Shown: positions 1 through 8,865, counted from the first letter of the stretch. The stretch: DNA of 64,000 nucleotides from Aliiglaciecola sp. LCG003 (GCF_030316135.1 NZ_CP128185.1:620001-684000); one strand, 5' to 3'. Translations and numbers: made by a program. The notes: generated by a model from the sequence alone, not told the origin.

Positions 1-1110
1 CTAAACATTGACGGTGAAGGACAAATAAATTCTAAACAGGATTATGTCACCGGGACTTTCGCTATTGATGGTGGACGTGGATTTGATGATTTCGCCATCG
101 CGGATATGAAAATTCGTGGCAGAGGAAATTCCACCTGGTTCATCCATCCGAAAAAGCCTTATCAAATGAAACTTGAGGATAAAGCATCTGTATTAGGGAT
201 GCCGGATAAAAAGAAATGGTTATTTCTGGCCGAATATTCTGATAAAACCATGCTCAGAAATACTATAGCATTTGAAATGGGCTATTTAAGTGTTTTGGAT
301 TGGACCCCTAGAAGTCAGTTTGCCGAAGTTTTTATTAACAACCAATACAATGGCACTTACAACATTACTGAAAAACTCGAAGAGGGTAGTAACCGAGTTG
401 ATCTAGGCGATGATGGATTCTTGCTGGAAATTGATCAACTCGACCGCCAAGGTCCTGATGATGTTTATTTCTATACTGAACGTTTTTTAGTGGTAGTCAA
501 AGAGCCTGAGATAAGCCCGGATGATGCCGAGTATGAATATATATCATCCCTTATTAATCAATTTGAAACTAACTTATTCAGCTCGGATTTTGCTGATCCG
601 ATTTTCGGCTATGCAAAATACATCGATGTAGACACCTTTGTCGATTGGTACTTGATCAGTGAAATTACCAAGAACGTCGACTCGCAGTGGTATTCGAGTA
701 TTTACTTTAATGTAAAGCCGGGTCAGAAAATTAATATGGGACCCTTATGGGATTTCGATTTATCCTTCGGTAATGTCGACTATGCTGACTCACAGTACAC
801 CGAAGGATTTTGGGTAAAGGATAATCCTTGGTTCGCGCGGTTATTTCAAGACCCAGTGTTTGTAAACAAAGTGAAGGCTCGCTTCGATTATTTTAAAAAT
901 AACCAAAACCTTATCTTGGATAAAATTGACAGTTACGCACAACAATTACAGTGGTCGCAGCAGGAGAATGATGACAAATGGCAAACCTTGGGGGTTTATG
1001 TTTGGCCAAACTCAGTTGTGCATAGCACTTATCAACAGGAAGTTGACCATCTGAAAAGCTGGTATAGCGCTAGGATGAGCTGGCTCGAAGAGGCCTTAGA
1101 CGGGCTTTAG
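1..1110 (+). CDS. CotH kinase family protein, 5'-truncated by window edge
   Basis: The reading frame is open from base 1, so the gene starts outside the window and about 369 C-terminal codons are present. The segment KIRGRGNSTW near codon 40 is the RGNSTW signature of CotH-like proteins. The stretch GPLWDFDLSFGN near codon 240 fits the acidic metal/ATP-binding part of the CotH kinase fold. CotH in Bacillus phosphorylates spore-coat protein; proteobacterial relatives are often exported and may act on extracellular proteins, but the substrate here is unknown. The missing N-terminus prevents a check for a signal peptide. The gene converges on the small membrane protein that follows. Family assignment is good, function is inferred. 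Confidence 0.85.
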   Translation, partial: LNIDGEGQINSKQDYVTGTFAIDGGRGFDDFAIADMKIRGRGNSTWFIHPKKPYQMKLEDKASVLGMPDKKKWLFLAEYSDKTMLRNTIAFEMGYLSVLDWTPRSQFAEVFINNQYNGTYNITEKLEEGSNRVDLGDDGFLLEIDQLDRQGPDDVYFYTERFLVVVKEPEISPDDAEYEYISSLINQFETNLFSSDFADPIFGYAKYIDVDTFVDWYLISEITKNVDSQWYSSIYFNVKPGQKINMGPLWDFDLSFGNVDYADSQYTEGFWVKDNPWFARLFQDPVFVNKVKARFDYFKNNQNLILDKIDSYAQQLQWSQQENDDKWQTLGVYVWPNSVVHSTYQQEVDHLKSWYSARMSWLEEALDGL

Positions 1111-1130
1111 CTATATTAACTCCGACTCAT

Positions 1131-1559
1131 TTATTCTGCAGTCATGCCTGGCTGACGCAACGTTAATCTATGAGCAAGCCAGGCTGTCGGTAGGTATGCT
1201 GCGACAAGATCTAAACAACTAAACCAAAGGGGAGCGGGCAACATATATACACTTGCGATCCCACCGAGTAAAAACAAAAAACCAACAGTGTAGGCTGGTC
1301 CAGACGTTCTGCTAGGTGTCAGCAGTGCCGCAACCAATGCGCCAACGAATGTGCCCATACTGTGAGCGAGAAATGGAAAGATAAAATGCTTGGGCTCAAA
1401 CAAGTGAATCGAGGCTTGGAGCCCTTCGGTAGTGGTAATATCTGCTCCTGCAGGTGCCGGAATAATGCTACCACTAACCATTATGAGTGACATGTTTACT
1501 ATGCTGCCAATCACTAAACCGGCGATTGTTGCTAACACTAGGCGAATAACCCTTGGCAT
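1131..1559 (-). CDS. small multi-pass membrane protein, unknown function
   Basis: I do not recognise a named family. From the ATG at 1559 the product has 142 residues and four hydrophobic segments: about residues 5-28, 57-82, 88-107 and 110-128. The frame also opens with a TTG seven codons upstream (1580), but the ATG is the better start because it lies directly before the first membrane helix. The gene ends about 20 bp from the convergent CotH gene and is separated from the next minus-strand gene by roughly 90 bp, so it is probably transcribed alone. It is a real-looking integral membrane protein with no visible catalytic motif. Confidence 0.6.
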   Translation of the reverse strand: MPRVIRLVLATIAGLVIGSIVNMSLIMVSGSIIPAPAGADITTTEGLQASIHLFEPKHFIFPFLAHSMGTFVGALVAALLTPSRTSGPAYTVGFLFLLGGIASVYMLPAPLWFSCLDLVAAYLPTAWLAHRLTLRQPGMTAE

Positions 1560-1647
1560 ATATTTCTGCTTATCTGACAACTAATAATTTATATTACATA
1601 TGCCATTTCATTTTTCAAAGTTTATCTTTATCGCAGCATCCTATTTT

Positions 1648-2199
1648 TTAAATAGGCTGGCATTGTCTTAGAGGCTCAGTTTTATCAAAGAAGATCGATA
1701 TTTCGGCTATTGTGATACCGAATTTTTGCATGTATGAGCGATTCATCATCCGATTCTCATCCATTTTATACATCCAGTCGTCTACCACCAAATCGTATTC
1801 AGTGTCGCCTACTGGTACACGCAAAGTATATTTCCAATTAAATGCTGCGCCATTGGACTGTCCAGAGGCCTGACCGATAACATCATCGGCGCTGCCAATT
1901 ACCTTGCCATTGTCTAACATCTCAAGTGACCATATTCGGATTTGCTGTTCACCGTCATTGTAGTAAAAGGTCTCATGCAACTGGCCCTTGTTGCCCTGCC
2001 ACGTCCCTATGATATCCACACAGAAACGGCGGCTAAGTTTGGTGGAGTAATCTTGCACTATGCCCCAGGCTGTTACGTTGCCATTGAAATATGTGCTTAG
2101 CTCGAAGTTAGGTTTGGTATCATTGTATTCCTCAAGTGAGGTACTGCAACTGACTAGAAATACACTACTTATAATCACTATCAACGCATTTTTAATCAT
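1648..2199 (-). CDS. DUF3833 family lipoprotein
   Basis: The 183-residue product begins with a lipoprotein signal (hydrophobic core, then VSCS with the lipidated Cys about residue 17). The rest matches the DUF3833 pattern: a lipocalin-like beta-rich domain with a W-G-x-x-Q-D segment and a central R-F segment. It is the last gene of the six-gene operon, and its ATG overlaps the stop of the chalcone-isomerase-like gene by 4 bp, indicating translational coupling. DUF3833 genes repeatedly sit with Cfa-like methyltransferase, DUF1365 and FAD-oxidoreductase genes, so a role in envelope lipid modification or transport is plausible. The biochemical role is unknown. Confidence 0.85.
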   Translation of the reverse strand: MIKNALIVIISSVFLVSCSTSLEEYNDTKPNFELSTYFNGNVTAWGIVQDYSTKLSRRFCVDIIGTWQGNKGQLHETFYYNDGEQQIRIWSLEMLDNGKVIGSADDVIGQASGQSNGAAFNWKYTLRVPVGDTEYDLVVDDWMYKMDENRMMNRSYMQKFGITIAEISIFFDKTEPLRQCQPI

Positions 2200-2723
2200 T
2201 TGCTGGCTCCAATTAGTTGCTTTCTCAAGTCAGGGTAACTGGATTTTTCATCCAGCCAGATACGCAAAAAGTTAGGTCCGAAACTACTATCTGCAATACT
2301 ACCAATAGGCTTGTTATCAAAATAAAAGTGGCTTTGACCTACTTCGTTGACTACCAATAACAGCTCATTGTTTTTGCGAATATCTGGCCAAATTGGTTTG
2401 AGTTTACTAATCCAGCTGTCAATATCATCCTGACTGACACCCAACTTTTGCCATTCTTGCTCGGTTCTATCGACCAAATCTATGGCTTTTATATTACGCA
2501 AATAATGAATCTTTAAAGCTTGTGGAAACTCGTTTGGCTGGTAATCACCGGTTTGGGTGTAAAGTTCAGAGCGATAAATATCTAGAAAGAAAATTTCCAG
2601 TTTTGCTTCACCAACTTTTTTGTAGCCTTCGATAGGATTCGACATAGACATACCACTCGTTGCTAGCAACAAGCTTAGGACAATGAATTTTAGATAGGGG
2701 CTAGTTAAGCGTGGCATCATCAT
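2196..2723 (-). CDS. chalcone isomerase-like exported protein
   Basis: The protein has 175 residues with a signal peptide of about 28 residues ending near SGMSMSNP. The mature part has the features of the bacterial chalcone-isomerase-like family: GYKKVGEAKLEIFFLDIYRS at its N-terminal strand, a central IKAIDLVDRTEQEW helix, and the terminal FGPNFLRIWLDE segment. Bacterial members generally lack chalcone isomerase activity and are thought to bind fatty acids or other hydrophobic ligands; that is family knowledge, not shown here. Start choice is ambiguous by one or two codons because three ATGs lie in tandem. The gene is 4 bp from the methyltransferase gene upstream and overlaps the DUF3833 gene downstream. 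Confidence 0.8.
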   Translation of the reverse strand: MMMPRLTSPYLKFIVLSLLLATSGMSMSNPIEGYKKVGEAKLEIFFLDIYRSELYTQTGDYQPNEFPQALKIHYLRNIKAIDLVDRTEQEWQKLGVSQDDIDSWISKLKPIWPDIRKNNELLLVVNEVGQSHFYFDNKPIGSIADSSFGPNFLRIWLDEKSSYPDLRKQLIGASK

Positions 2724-2727
2724 GACA

Positions 2728-3981
2728 TTATCGCGTTAGAGCGGCAGAGTAAGCAGGTTTACTCAGCACAAGTTGCACGGTGCTGATAGTGCGCTCCAAA
2801 AAGCCCCCTTCACAGTAACTGAAATAGTAACGCCACATTTTCATGAACCGTTCATCATAGCCTTCTGTGGCTAACACCTCTTTGTTTTCTAATAACTGTT
2901 GATGCCAATCCTGCAGTGTCTTCGCATAATCTAAACCAATATCATGTAGGTCTCGGATCATCATATCGGTATGGCTTTTAAGATGCTGATTGATTAATAA
3001 ATGGGAGGGGAGGTAGCCTCCTGGGAAAATGTGTTTTTGAATGAAGTCGACATTTTTACTGTAGCTCTCAAGTCGCTGATCATTAATGGTAATGGCTTGG
3101 AGCAACATAACGCCATGATTTTTCAGTAAGCTTGAGCACTTTTTGAAGAATGTAGGCAGGTATTCTTTGCCAACCGCCTCAATCATTTCAATCGAAACTA
3201 GTTTGTCGTATTGGCCTTCTAGTAAGCGATAGTCCTCTTTGAGTAAAGTGATTTTGTTTTGTAAGCCTTCTCTTGCAATCCACTGACTGGCATAGGCGTG
3301 CTGTTCATCAGATATGGTGGTGGTGGTGACGCGGCAGCCATAATGCTTGGCGGCATAAATTGCCAAGCCTCCCCATCCAGTGCCTATTTCAAGTAGATGG
3401 TCACTTTCGTTTAATTGTAACTTCTCGCAGATTACTCTGAGCTTATAATCTTGGGCTTCAGCAAGGCTAGCATCTGCTGCGGGATAAATTGCCGATGAAT
3501 ACATCATGCTGTTATCTAAAAAACGCGTGTAGAGTTTGTTACCCAAATCATAATGAGCCGAAATATTTTTCTTGGCACCCGTTTGGGAATTTTTGTTAGC
3601 TAAGTGACGAATTTTTCGTATTGGCAGTGCCAGCCATTCCATTTTGGATTCCCACGCATCGAGCATGTCAAGATTACGGGCAAAAATACGAATGACGTTG
3701 GTTAGATTGGGCGTGGTCCAACTTCCATCAGTATAGGTTTCACCAGAGGCGACGCTGCCACCAAAAAGTAATTTTTTATAGGTAGACATATCATGGATAT
3801 CAATCTCGGCGTGCAGATCACTGTCACGCTCACCAAATGCATCAACGAAAACACCGTTTTCTTTTATCACTAACTGACCTTGGGGTAAGCTGGCAAAGAT
3901 CCTTAGCATGATGCTACGACATAATTTATTCGACCACGACAGGGAACGAGGTGCGTTCAGGGTCTGTTCTCCGTTTACCAT
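2728..3981 (-). CDS. cyclopropane-fatty-acyl-phospholipid synthase-like SAM methyltransferase
   Basis: This 417-residue cytoplasmic protein belongs to the Cfa family, which methylates double bonds of membrane phospholipid acyl chains using S-adenosylmethionine. The SAM-binding motif LLEIGTGWGGLAIYAAKHYG is at about residues 196-215. Upstream are the family helices SAHYDLGNKLYTRFLD and SAIYP, and the C-terminal part contains FIQKHIFPGGYLPS, typical for Cfa. It lies between DUF1365 (2 bp gap) and the chalcone-isomerase-like gene (4 bp gap). In Rhodobacter sphaeroides related methyltransferases belong to the singlet-oxygen regulon and some take part in furan fatty acid synthesis. Whether the product here is a cyclopropane, a methyl branch or a furan precursor cannot be told from sequence. 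Confidence 0.92.
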   Translation of the reverse strand: MVNGEQTLNAPRSLSWSNKLCRSIMLRIFASLPQGQLVIKENGVFVDAFGERDSDLHAEIDIHDMSTYKKLLFGGSVASGETYTDGSWTTPNLTNVIRIFARNLDMLDAWESKMEWLALPIRKIRHLANKNSQTGAKKNISAHYDLGNKLYTRFLDNSMMYSSAIYPAADASLAEAQDYKLRVICEKLQLNESDHLLEIGTGWGGLAIYAAKHYGCRVTTTTISDEQHAYASQWIAREGLQNKITLLKEDYRLLEGQYDKLVSIEMIEAVGKEYLPTFFKKCSSLLKNHGVMLLQAITINDQRLESYSKNVDFIQKHIFPGGYLPSHLLINQHLKSHTDMMIRDLHDIGLDYAKTLQDWHQQLLENKEVLATEGYDERFMKMWRYYFSYCEGGFLERTISTVQLVLSKPAYSAALTR

Positions 3982-3983
3982 AA

Positions 3984-4712
3984 CTACTTTTTACCTTGTG
4001 CTGGATGGGAATAAATCGGCATGCGCTTGATAAATAACTTGAGGGCTTGCCAATATATTCCGACTACAGTTTTAATTGCCATACTTGGAATCCTTAACAC
4101 TACGCGTCTGAGGCTAGAAGAGTTCAATTCGCCGCGCGTTAAATTCAGTTGAGCGACAAAATGCTTAGTTTGCTGATGACACGCCAGACTTACTGTTAAG
4201 CTGTGTAACGGCTGTGAAATGTTCCATTTATATTGCATATCCAAAGGATTGAAGGGTGATACATGGAATTCTTTTTGGCTATCATGCTGGCTATCTAAAT
4301 CAACTAGGTAACAGTGGCGTTCATTCCATGGCGTGTTACTAACTTCGGCAAGCAGATGACTATAGCTACCACCTGGGTTGCGCAAATAATAGAAATTCAC
4401 TGGACTAAAATACAAGCCTAGTGTTCGCAGGGGGCTGAGCAGGAATACCTTGCCAGTTAAAGGTTGCCCTGCAAGTTCAGACATTTTATCAATCACACAT
4501 TCTGTCAATGGCAGGGATGGGTCGCCTAAAAAGTCCGATCGCCTAAATTGTATAGGGGCAAACTTGCTTGTTGAAAAGCCACGGACTTTTTGTTCGATAT
4601 TGTCAACATCGTCAAGCTCTAACCAAAACATGTTTACCTGATAGCTGAATTTGTGCGACTTGGGCACGAATCGGGCATGCTTTACTTCACCACTATAAAT
4701 TGCGCTGTCCAT
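3984..4712 (-). CDS. DUF1365 domain-containing protein
   Basis: The 242-residue product starts with the family opening AIYSGEVKHARFVPKSHKF and contains the diagnostic segments YYLRNPGG, EVSNTPWNERHCYL and FHVSPFNPLDMQYKW. No biochemical activity is established for DUF1365. The family is almost always encoded between an FAD-dependent oxidoreductase and a Cfa-like methyltransferase, exactly as here. The stop codon of the oxidoreductase and the start codon of this gene share one base, which indicates translational coupling. A role in the same lipid modification pathway is the best inference. Confidence 0.92.
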   Translation of the reverse strand: MDSAIYSGEVKHARFVPKSHKFSYQVNMFWLELDDVDNIEQKVRGFSTSKFAPIQFRRSDFLGDPSLPLTECVIDKMSELAGQPLTGKVFLLSPLRTLGLYFSPVNFYYLRNPGGSYSHLLAEVSNTPWNERHCYLVDLDSQHDSQKEFHVSPFNPLDMQYKWNISQPLHSLTVSLACHQQTKHFVAQLNLTRGELNSSSLRRVVLRIPSMAIKTVVGIYWQALKLFIKRMPIYSHPAQGKK

Positions 4713-5974
4713 TACAGCGATGTTCCAAATTCTGCACAGACATCAAGTGCACTGCGTACACCGTCTTCATGGAAACCGTTGTACCAGTAGGCACCACAAA
4801 AATGCAGGCCCTGTTGCCCGGATATCTCGTTGCGCCGGGCTTGCGCATTGATAGTGGTTTGATTAAATTGCGGGTGGGCATAATTATAGCGGCCCAGTAT
4901 TTTATCGGCTGCAATATCTTTGGAGTTGTTCAGGGTCACACAAAATGTTGTTGATGACTCAATGCATTGCAATATGTTCATATTATAACTAAGCACTGCA
5001 GGGGCCTGATGCTCTTGTGCGTCGCCTTTCAAAAGGTAATTCCAACTGGCCCAAGCCAATTTACGTTTGGGTAACACACTTGTGTCTGTGTGCAACACCA
5101 CCTCATTAGGCAAGTAGTTGATACTGCCCAAAATGTCTTGTTGTGTTTGGCTCGGTTCGGATAGCATAGCCAGTGCTTGGTCACTGTGACAGGCAAAAAT
5201 CACTTCATCGAATTGATGTTCCACGTTGTTCACCATAACAGCATAGCCACTTTGGCTGGCGACCACCCTTTGCACCGGACTATTAAGTTTAATCGCGCTT
5301 TCAAAGCCTTTGGTAAGCGGCGCGATGTAGCTACGTGAGCCACCGATAATACTGTACCACTGTGGCCTGTCGGTAATATTTAACAGGCCATGGTTGTTGA
5401 AAAATCGTAGGAAAAATTGAAATGGGAAGGCTTTGATATCCTCCAAGCTAGTGGACCAAATTGCAGCGCACATAGGCAGAATATAGTTGTATGCAAAGTC
5501 ATCGCTAAGCTTTTGCTGCTGAATGAATTCAAACAAGCTTAAATCACCGTAGTCGAGGTTCTTACGGGCGTTTTCCTTACACACTTTATTGAATCGCAGA
5601 ATATCTCTTACAATCCGCCAGAACTTGGGCCGCAATATGTTTCGGCGTTGAGCAAATAAACTATTTAGAGTATTGCCATTGTATTCCAAATTTTGTGCAA
5701 TATTCTTAACGCTAAAACTCATCTCAGTTGGCTGGGACTTGACCCCTATTTTGTCCATTAATTTAATGAAGTTCGGATAAGTCCAATCATTGAATACGAT
5801 GAATCCTGTATCGATTGCATAGTGCTTTCCATCAACCTCTACATTTTTGGTAGCTGTATGCCCGCCTATATAATCATTGGCTTCAAAAACTGTTATATCA
5901 TGTTGTTGATGTAACAAGTGAGCGCAGGTTAACCCTGAAATACCCGAGCCAATAATTGCAATTTTTTTACCCAT
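4712..5974 (-). CDS. FAD-dependent amine-oxidase-type oxidoreductase (COG2907-like)
   Basis: The 420-residue protein opens with a Rossmann FAD-binding motif, AIIGSGISGLTCAHLL (about residues 5-20), followed by the acidic end of the second strand, FEANDYIGGHT. The C-terminal segment GLHFCGAYWYNGFHEDGVRS is the second FAD-binding region of the amine-oxidase/phytoene-desaturase superfamily. This subfamily pairs with DUF1365 and Cfa-like proteins and occurs in the ChrR-controlled singlet oxygen regulons of several proteobacteria. A desaturation or oxidation of phospholipid acyl chains is likely. It is gene 2 of the operon, 26 bp after the SDR gene. Confidence 0.9.
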   Translation of the reverse strand: MGKKIAIIGSGISGLTCAHLLHQQHDITVFEANDYIGGHTATKNVEVDGKHYAIDTGFIVFNDWTYPNFIKLMDKIGVKSQPTEMSFSVKNIAQNLEYNGNTLNSLFAQRRNILRPKFWRIVRDILRFNKVCKENARKNLDYGDLSLFEFIQQQKLSDDFAYNYILPMCAAIWSTSLEDIKAFPFQFFLRFFNNHGLLNITDRPQWYSIIGGSRSYIAPLTKGFESAIKLNSPVQRVVASQSGYAVMVNNVEHQFDEVIFACHSDQALAMLSEPSQTQQDILGSINYLPNEVVLHTDTSVLPKRKLAWASWNYLLKGDAQEHQAPAVLSYNMNILQCIESSTTFCVTLNNSKDIAADKILGRYNYAHPQFNQTTINAQARRNEISGQQGLHFCGAYWYNGFHEDGVRSALDVCAEFGTSL

Positions 5975-6000
5975 TTAAATGGATTCCTTAATTATTTTTA

Positions 6001-6717
6001 TTAGGATTGGCGCATCTTTTTGCAGATGGCAACTTGCCAGCTAGTGGGCAATAGATTGAGGGTGCGCAATATCAGACTAAATCCCCAGGGGAAGTAAATA
6101 TTGCTTCGGCGCTTTTCGATGCCTTTTAAAAATGCGCGTGCCGCCTGTTTTGAGCTGATTTTCATTGGCATTTCGAAGTCGTTTTTATCAGTTAATGGCG
6201 TTTCAATAAATCCAGGAGAAACGCTTTGCAATAAGATCTGCTTGTCTGCAAGGTCAACTTCGAGGCTTTTACAAAAGTAGTGCAGCGCTGCTTTACTTGC
6301 TCCGTAGGCCTGACTGCGGGTAAAAGGAAGAAGCCGAGCAAGACTGTCTACCATAACCACTTGATTACCCGCTTTTAAGGTCGGCAAAACCGATTCCACG
6401 CAATTTACAATACCAAAAAAATTGGCGCTAAATACCCGTTCAAACATGGCTGCTTCGAACTGATTTACATCTACGTACTCGCATACCCCCGCGTTGAACA
6501 CATAAATATCTGCCTGCACGCTTGCCAAGGCCTGCTTGGTTTGTTGTGCATCACTGACATCAAAGGCTAAGCTTTGAACGTTTGAATGGCTACTCAGCTG
6601 TGCTAGTTTTTGCTGGTTGCGGCCGCAGGCAATAACCTGGTACCCATTTTCAGCTGCCGTCTTGGCCAAGCTCTCACCAATGCCTGATGTTGCCCCTGTT
6701 ATCAATATTGTTTTCAT
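6001..6717 (-). CDS. short-chain dehydrogenase/reductase (SDR)
   Basis: The product has 238 residues, the usual size for a classical SDR. The N-terminal nucleotide-binding motif TGATSGIG is at residues 7-14, the structural NAG motif lies in YVFNAGVCEY, the catalytic Ser is in VMVDSLARL and the active-site YxxxK is YGASK about residue 139. It probably acts as an NAD(P)-dependent oxidoreductase on a lipid or related small molecule. It is the first gene of the minus-strand operon that runs down to the DUF3833 gene, and a candidate ECF-type promoter lies 41-70 bp upstream of its ATG. The substrate is unknown. Confidence 0.9.
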   Translation of the reverse strand: MKTILITGATSGIGESLAKTAAENGYQVIACGRNQQKLAQLSSHSNVQSLAFDVSDAQQTKQALASVQADIYVFNAGVCEYVDVNQFEAAMFERVFSANFFGIVNCVESVLPTLKAGNQVVMVDSLARLLPFTRSQAYGASKAALHYFCKSLEVDLADKQILLQSVSPGFIETPLTDKNDFEMPMKISSKQAARAFLKGIEKRRSNIYFPWGFSLILRTLNLLPTSWQVAICKKMRQS

Positions 6718-6757
6718 ACCACGATTAACCGATATACCTAGTCATGCTTAATTGATA

Positions 6758-6787
6758 TAAATACCGAAGAACTGCCGTTTGAGATCA
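6758..6787 (-). promoter_or_regulatory. candidate RpoE/ChrR (ECF11)-type promoter
   Basis: Read on the minus strand, TGATCT (6787-6782) is followed after exactly 18 bp by TATTTA (6763-6758). This is close to the TGATC-N18-TA-rich arrangement described for promoters of the singlet-oxygen sigma factor RpoE of Rhodobacter and its relatives. The site lies about 40 bp upstream of the ATG of the first gene of an operon whose gene families are typical targets of that sigma factor. The match is by eye; no sigma or anti-sigma gene is in the window. Confidence 0.5.
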
Positions 6788-6892
6788 TATAGCTAATCAA
6801 ATGAGTTTTATCTCTGGGTCCGACTATCGCTGGATAAAGGGCGGACTAAAAAAGTAAATTTAGTCACACAAAGCAAGTTTTGGTCAATATGG

Positions 6893-6920
6893 CATTTTCA
6901 CCTGACTGTTAGTGAAAATG
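6893..6920. repeat. perfect 9-bp inverted repeat in intergenic region
   Basis: CATTTTCAC (6893-6901) and GTGAAAATG (6912-6920) form a perfect 9-bp inverted repeat with a 10-base spacer. It lies between the Dps terminator and the promoter of the SDR operon, about 105 bp upstream of the putative -35 box. It could be an operator or a hairpin; it has no U-tract on either strand. Confidence 0.45.
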
Positions 6921-6959
6921 TGAGACCTCCAGATGCTTTAACTATAGTTCACAAGCCAC

Positions 6960-6987
6960 AAAAAAGCCGGTATTCATACACCGGCTT
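6960..6987 (-). terminator. rho-independent terminator downstream of dps
   Basis: The 8-bp stem AAGCCGGT/ACCGGCTT (6964-6971 with 6980-6987) encloses an 8-base loop and, on the minus strand, runs into six T residues (6965-6960). It is about 65 bp after the dps stop codon and separates dps from the SDR operon. Confidence 0.85.
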
Positions 6988-7052
6988 ATCTATGGTTAAA
7001 GTCTGCACAAACGCTTTGTGAAACTTAGCGATTTAATGCCTCAGCAATGGCT

Positions 7053-7520
7053 TTAGCTTACAGTGGCACGTAACATCCACGCGGTTTTTTCATGGACCCG
7101 CATACGGTCTGACACTAGTGCTGCTGAAGATTCATCATCTGCATCTTGAGCTAATTTAAGCACTTTACGACAAGTTTTGACAACTTGCTCATGACCGTTG
7201 GTCAACAACGTCACCATTTCACTTGCTTCTGGAACGCCGTCGACTTCATTGATAGAGCTCAGCTCAGCGAAGGCTTTATAAGTACCAGGTGCGGCTACAC
7301 CTAAGGTTCGGATCCGTTCTGCAATATCATCAACGGCAATAGCTAATTCGGTATAATGCTCTTCAAACATTAAATGTAGTTCGCGGAATTGTTTGCCAGT
7401 CACATTCCAGTGAAAGTTGTGGGTTTGAAGATACAAAGTATAGCTATCAGCAAGTAGGCTCTTTAAGCCCTGAGCTATTGCTTCACGATCTGTCTTATCA
7501 ATACCAATATCAATTTTCAT
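7053..7520 (-). CDS. dps: Dps-family ferritin-like DNA protection protein
   Basis: The 155-residue protein has the Dps signature [13 protein letters not shown] and the ferroxidase set His37, Asp64 and Glu68, with the spacing seen in Dps (27 and 4 residues). Dps forms dodecamers that oxidise Fe(II) with hydrogen peroxide, store ferric iron and protect DNA. The N-terminus is short, without the lysine-rich tail of E. coli Dps, so DNA binding may be weak or absent. A good ribosome-binding site (AAGGAGA) precedes the ATG, and a strong terminator follows. The gene is monocistronic. Confidence 0.95.
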   Translation of the reverse strand: MKIDIGIDKTDREAIAQGLKSLLADSYTLYLQTHNFHWNVTGKQFRELHLMFEEHYTELAIAVDDIAERIRTLGVAAPGTYKAFAELSSINEVDGVPEASEMVTLLTNGHEQVVKTCRKVLKLAQDADDESSAALVSDRMRVHEKTAWMLRATVS

Positions 7521-7616
7521 CTGTTTCTCCTTGTTGAATGATTAGGTTAAGCTTACTGCACTCGAGAGAGTAGAATCCAATATGCCTTTTCGATTGGGAG
7601 TATCACATTTATTGAT

Positions 7617-8594
7617 TCACAATATATTACGCATTTCCAACCATGTGCTAATTTGTTGATCTATATCAGCTGGGTAGGGCACTCCATCCTCAACACCGGC
7701 ATAAAGTAAACACATATCAGCGCGCTTCACAAAGACGCTATGATATTTGCTTATCCAAAATGATAGGTGTTTTCTTAGTGCATCTGCCGCGGGAAAAGTT
7801 TCAGTCACCATAGGATTAGATTGAATTATTTTGAGCATTGCCTGATTACTCTTGAGCAACTCTCCTTCGGTGATGCCGCGAATCTGAGCAAACACGAAAC
7901 GTTCCTGGTCATTCAATGCTGGGTAGTATTTAGCAAAAAACTTTTCGTATTGTAATTCCCGCTGAACCCCTAAACGACGGGTGATCATCTCGACTAACTC
8001 ATTACGTCGTTTAACCTGAGCACTAAAGGCGTTATAGGAAATCCCCTGCTGTATATGTAATGCCAAAATATCTCGTTCTAGGTTGAGTTGGCGAGTCCAA
8101 TAATTTGTCGCCAGCGCCAACAATAATAAAAGCAAGGCAATTGCCATCATCATCAAGGCGGCGGAGGAACGAATCGAGCGTTTTGTCGAATGAAAGTAGA
8201 CTTTACCGGTTTTGCTTGAATCCTCGGTGGGAATGCTGATTGAGGTGGTGTTGTTGAGCTTGGCTGGTGGACGTTGTAGAGTTGAATCTGCATCCCAAAC
8301 TAATCTATAGCCCTTACGAGGCAGAGTCTGCAAACACTTGTTATTGCCGCCAGCCAGCATAAAGGCCTTGCGCAATCGGGAAATAGCATTATTTAACACA
8401 TCATCGCTGATGATCTGATTGGGCCAAACTTGCTGCAGGATCTGCTCTCTGCTGACCACTTCACCGTTGGCCGCATACAGCGTAAGTAATACGTCCATGG
8501 ATTTTGGCTCAACATGAGCTTCCGCTAGCGAGCCTTGTATACGTCCAAGAGACGGTTCAACAATACAGTTGGCAATTTGTAGTGAATTTGACAT
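7617..8594 (-). CDS. ToxR/CadC-like membrane-anchored winged-helix regulator
   Basis: The N-terminal part carries an OmpR/PhoB-type winged helix: EPKSMDVLLTLYAANGEVVSR, then ILQQVWPNQIISDDVLNNAI, ending in TLPRKGYRLV. A single hydrophobic segment of about 22 residues follows near residue 150, then a C-terminal domain of about 150 residues without a recognised family. This layout is that of ToxR/CadC one-component regulators that bind DNA in the cytoplasm and sense in the periplasm. I chose the ATG at 8594 over the upstream TTG at 8621. It is divergent from the cohesin-like gene 270 bp away and may control it; that is inference only. Confidence 0.85.
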   Translation of the reverse strand: MSNSLQIANCIVEPSLGRIQGSLAEAHVEPKSMDVLLTLYAANGEVVSREQILQQVWPNQIISDDVLNNAISRLRKAFMLAGGNNKCLQTLPRKGYRLVWDADSTLQRPPAKLNNTTSISIPTEDSSKTGKVYFHSTKRSIRSSAALMMMAIALLLLLLALATNYWTRQLNLERDILALHIQQGISYNAFSAQVKRRNELVEMITRRLGVQRELQYEKFFAKYYPALNDQERFVFAQIRGITEGELLKSNQAMLKIIQSNPMVTETFPAADALRKHLSFWISKYHSVFVKRADMCLLYAGVEDGVPYPADIDQQISTWLEMRNIL

Positions 8595-8865
8595 GTCTCT
8601 ATCAGCTAAATTTTTAATCAAATTATTGTGCTAACCATCTAGTAAAGGCAAAGTAATAAAATTGTCCGCTGTGCCAAGTTATCTGCTATGCAGGCGTAAT
8701 TAACCCTATACACCTCACTCTGCCTAACTATCCCTCTTTAACAATAGTCTACTGATAGGTTTTCCATAGGTTTTTGTTAGAACATTGTTTCTAATTACTG
8801 ATATTTCTGAGATGCACGGTATCGGCAATGCATATTGCTTAAAACTCATCTAAAAGGAAATAGAT

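Noticed and set aside
8817-8836. Sigma-54-like element upstream of the cohesin-like gene
   Set aside because: GG and GC are spaced 11 bp apart in the best alignment instead of 10, and the alternative register has poor flanking bases.
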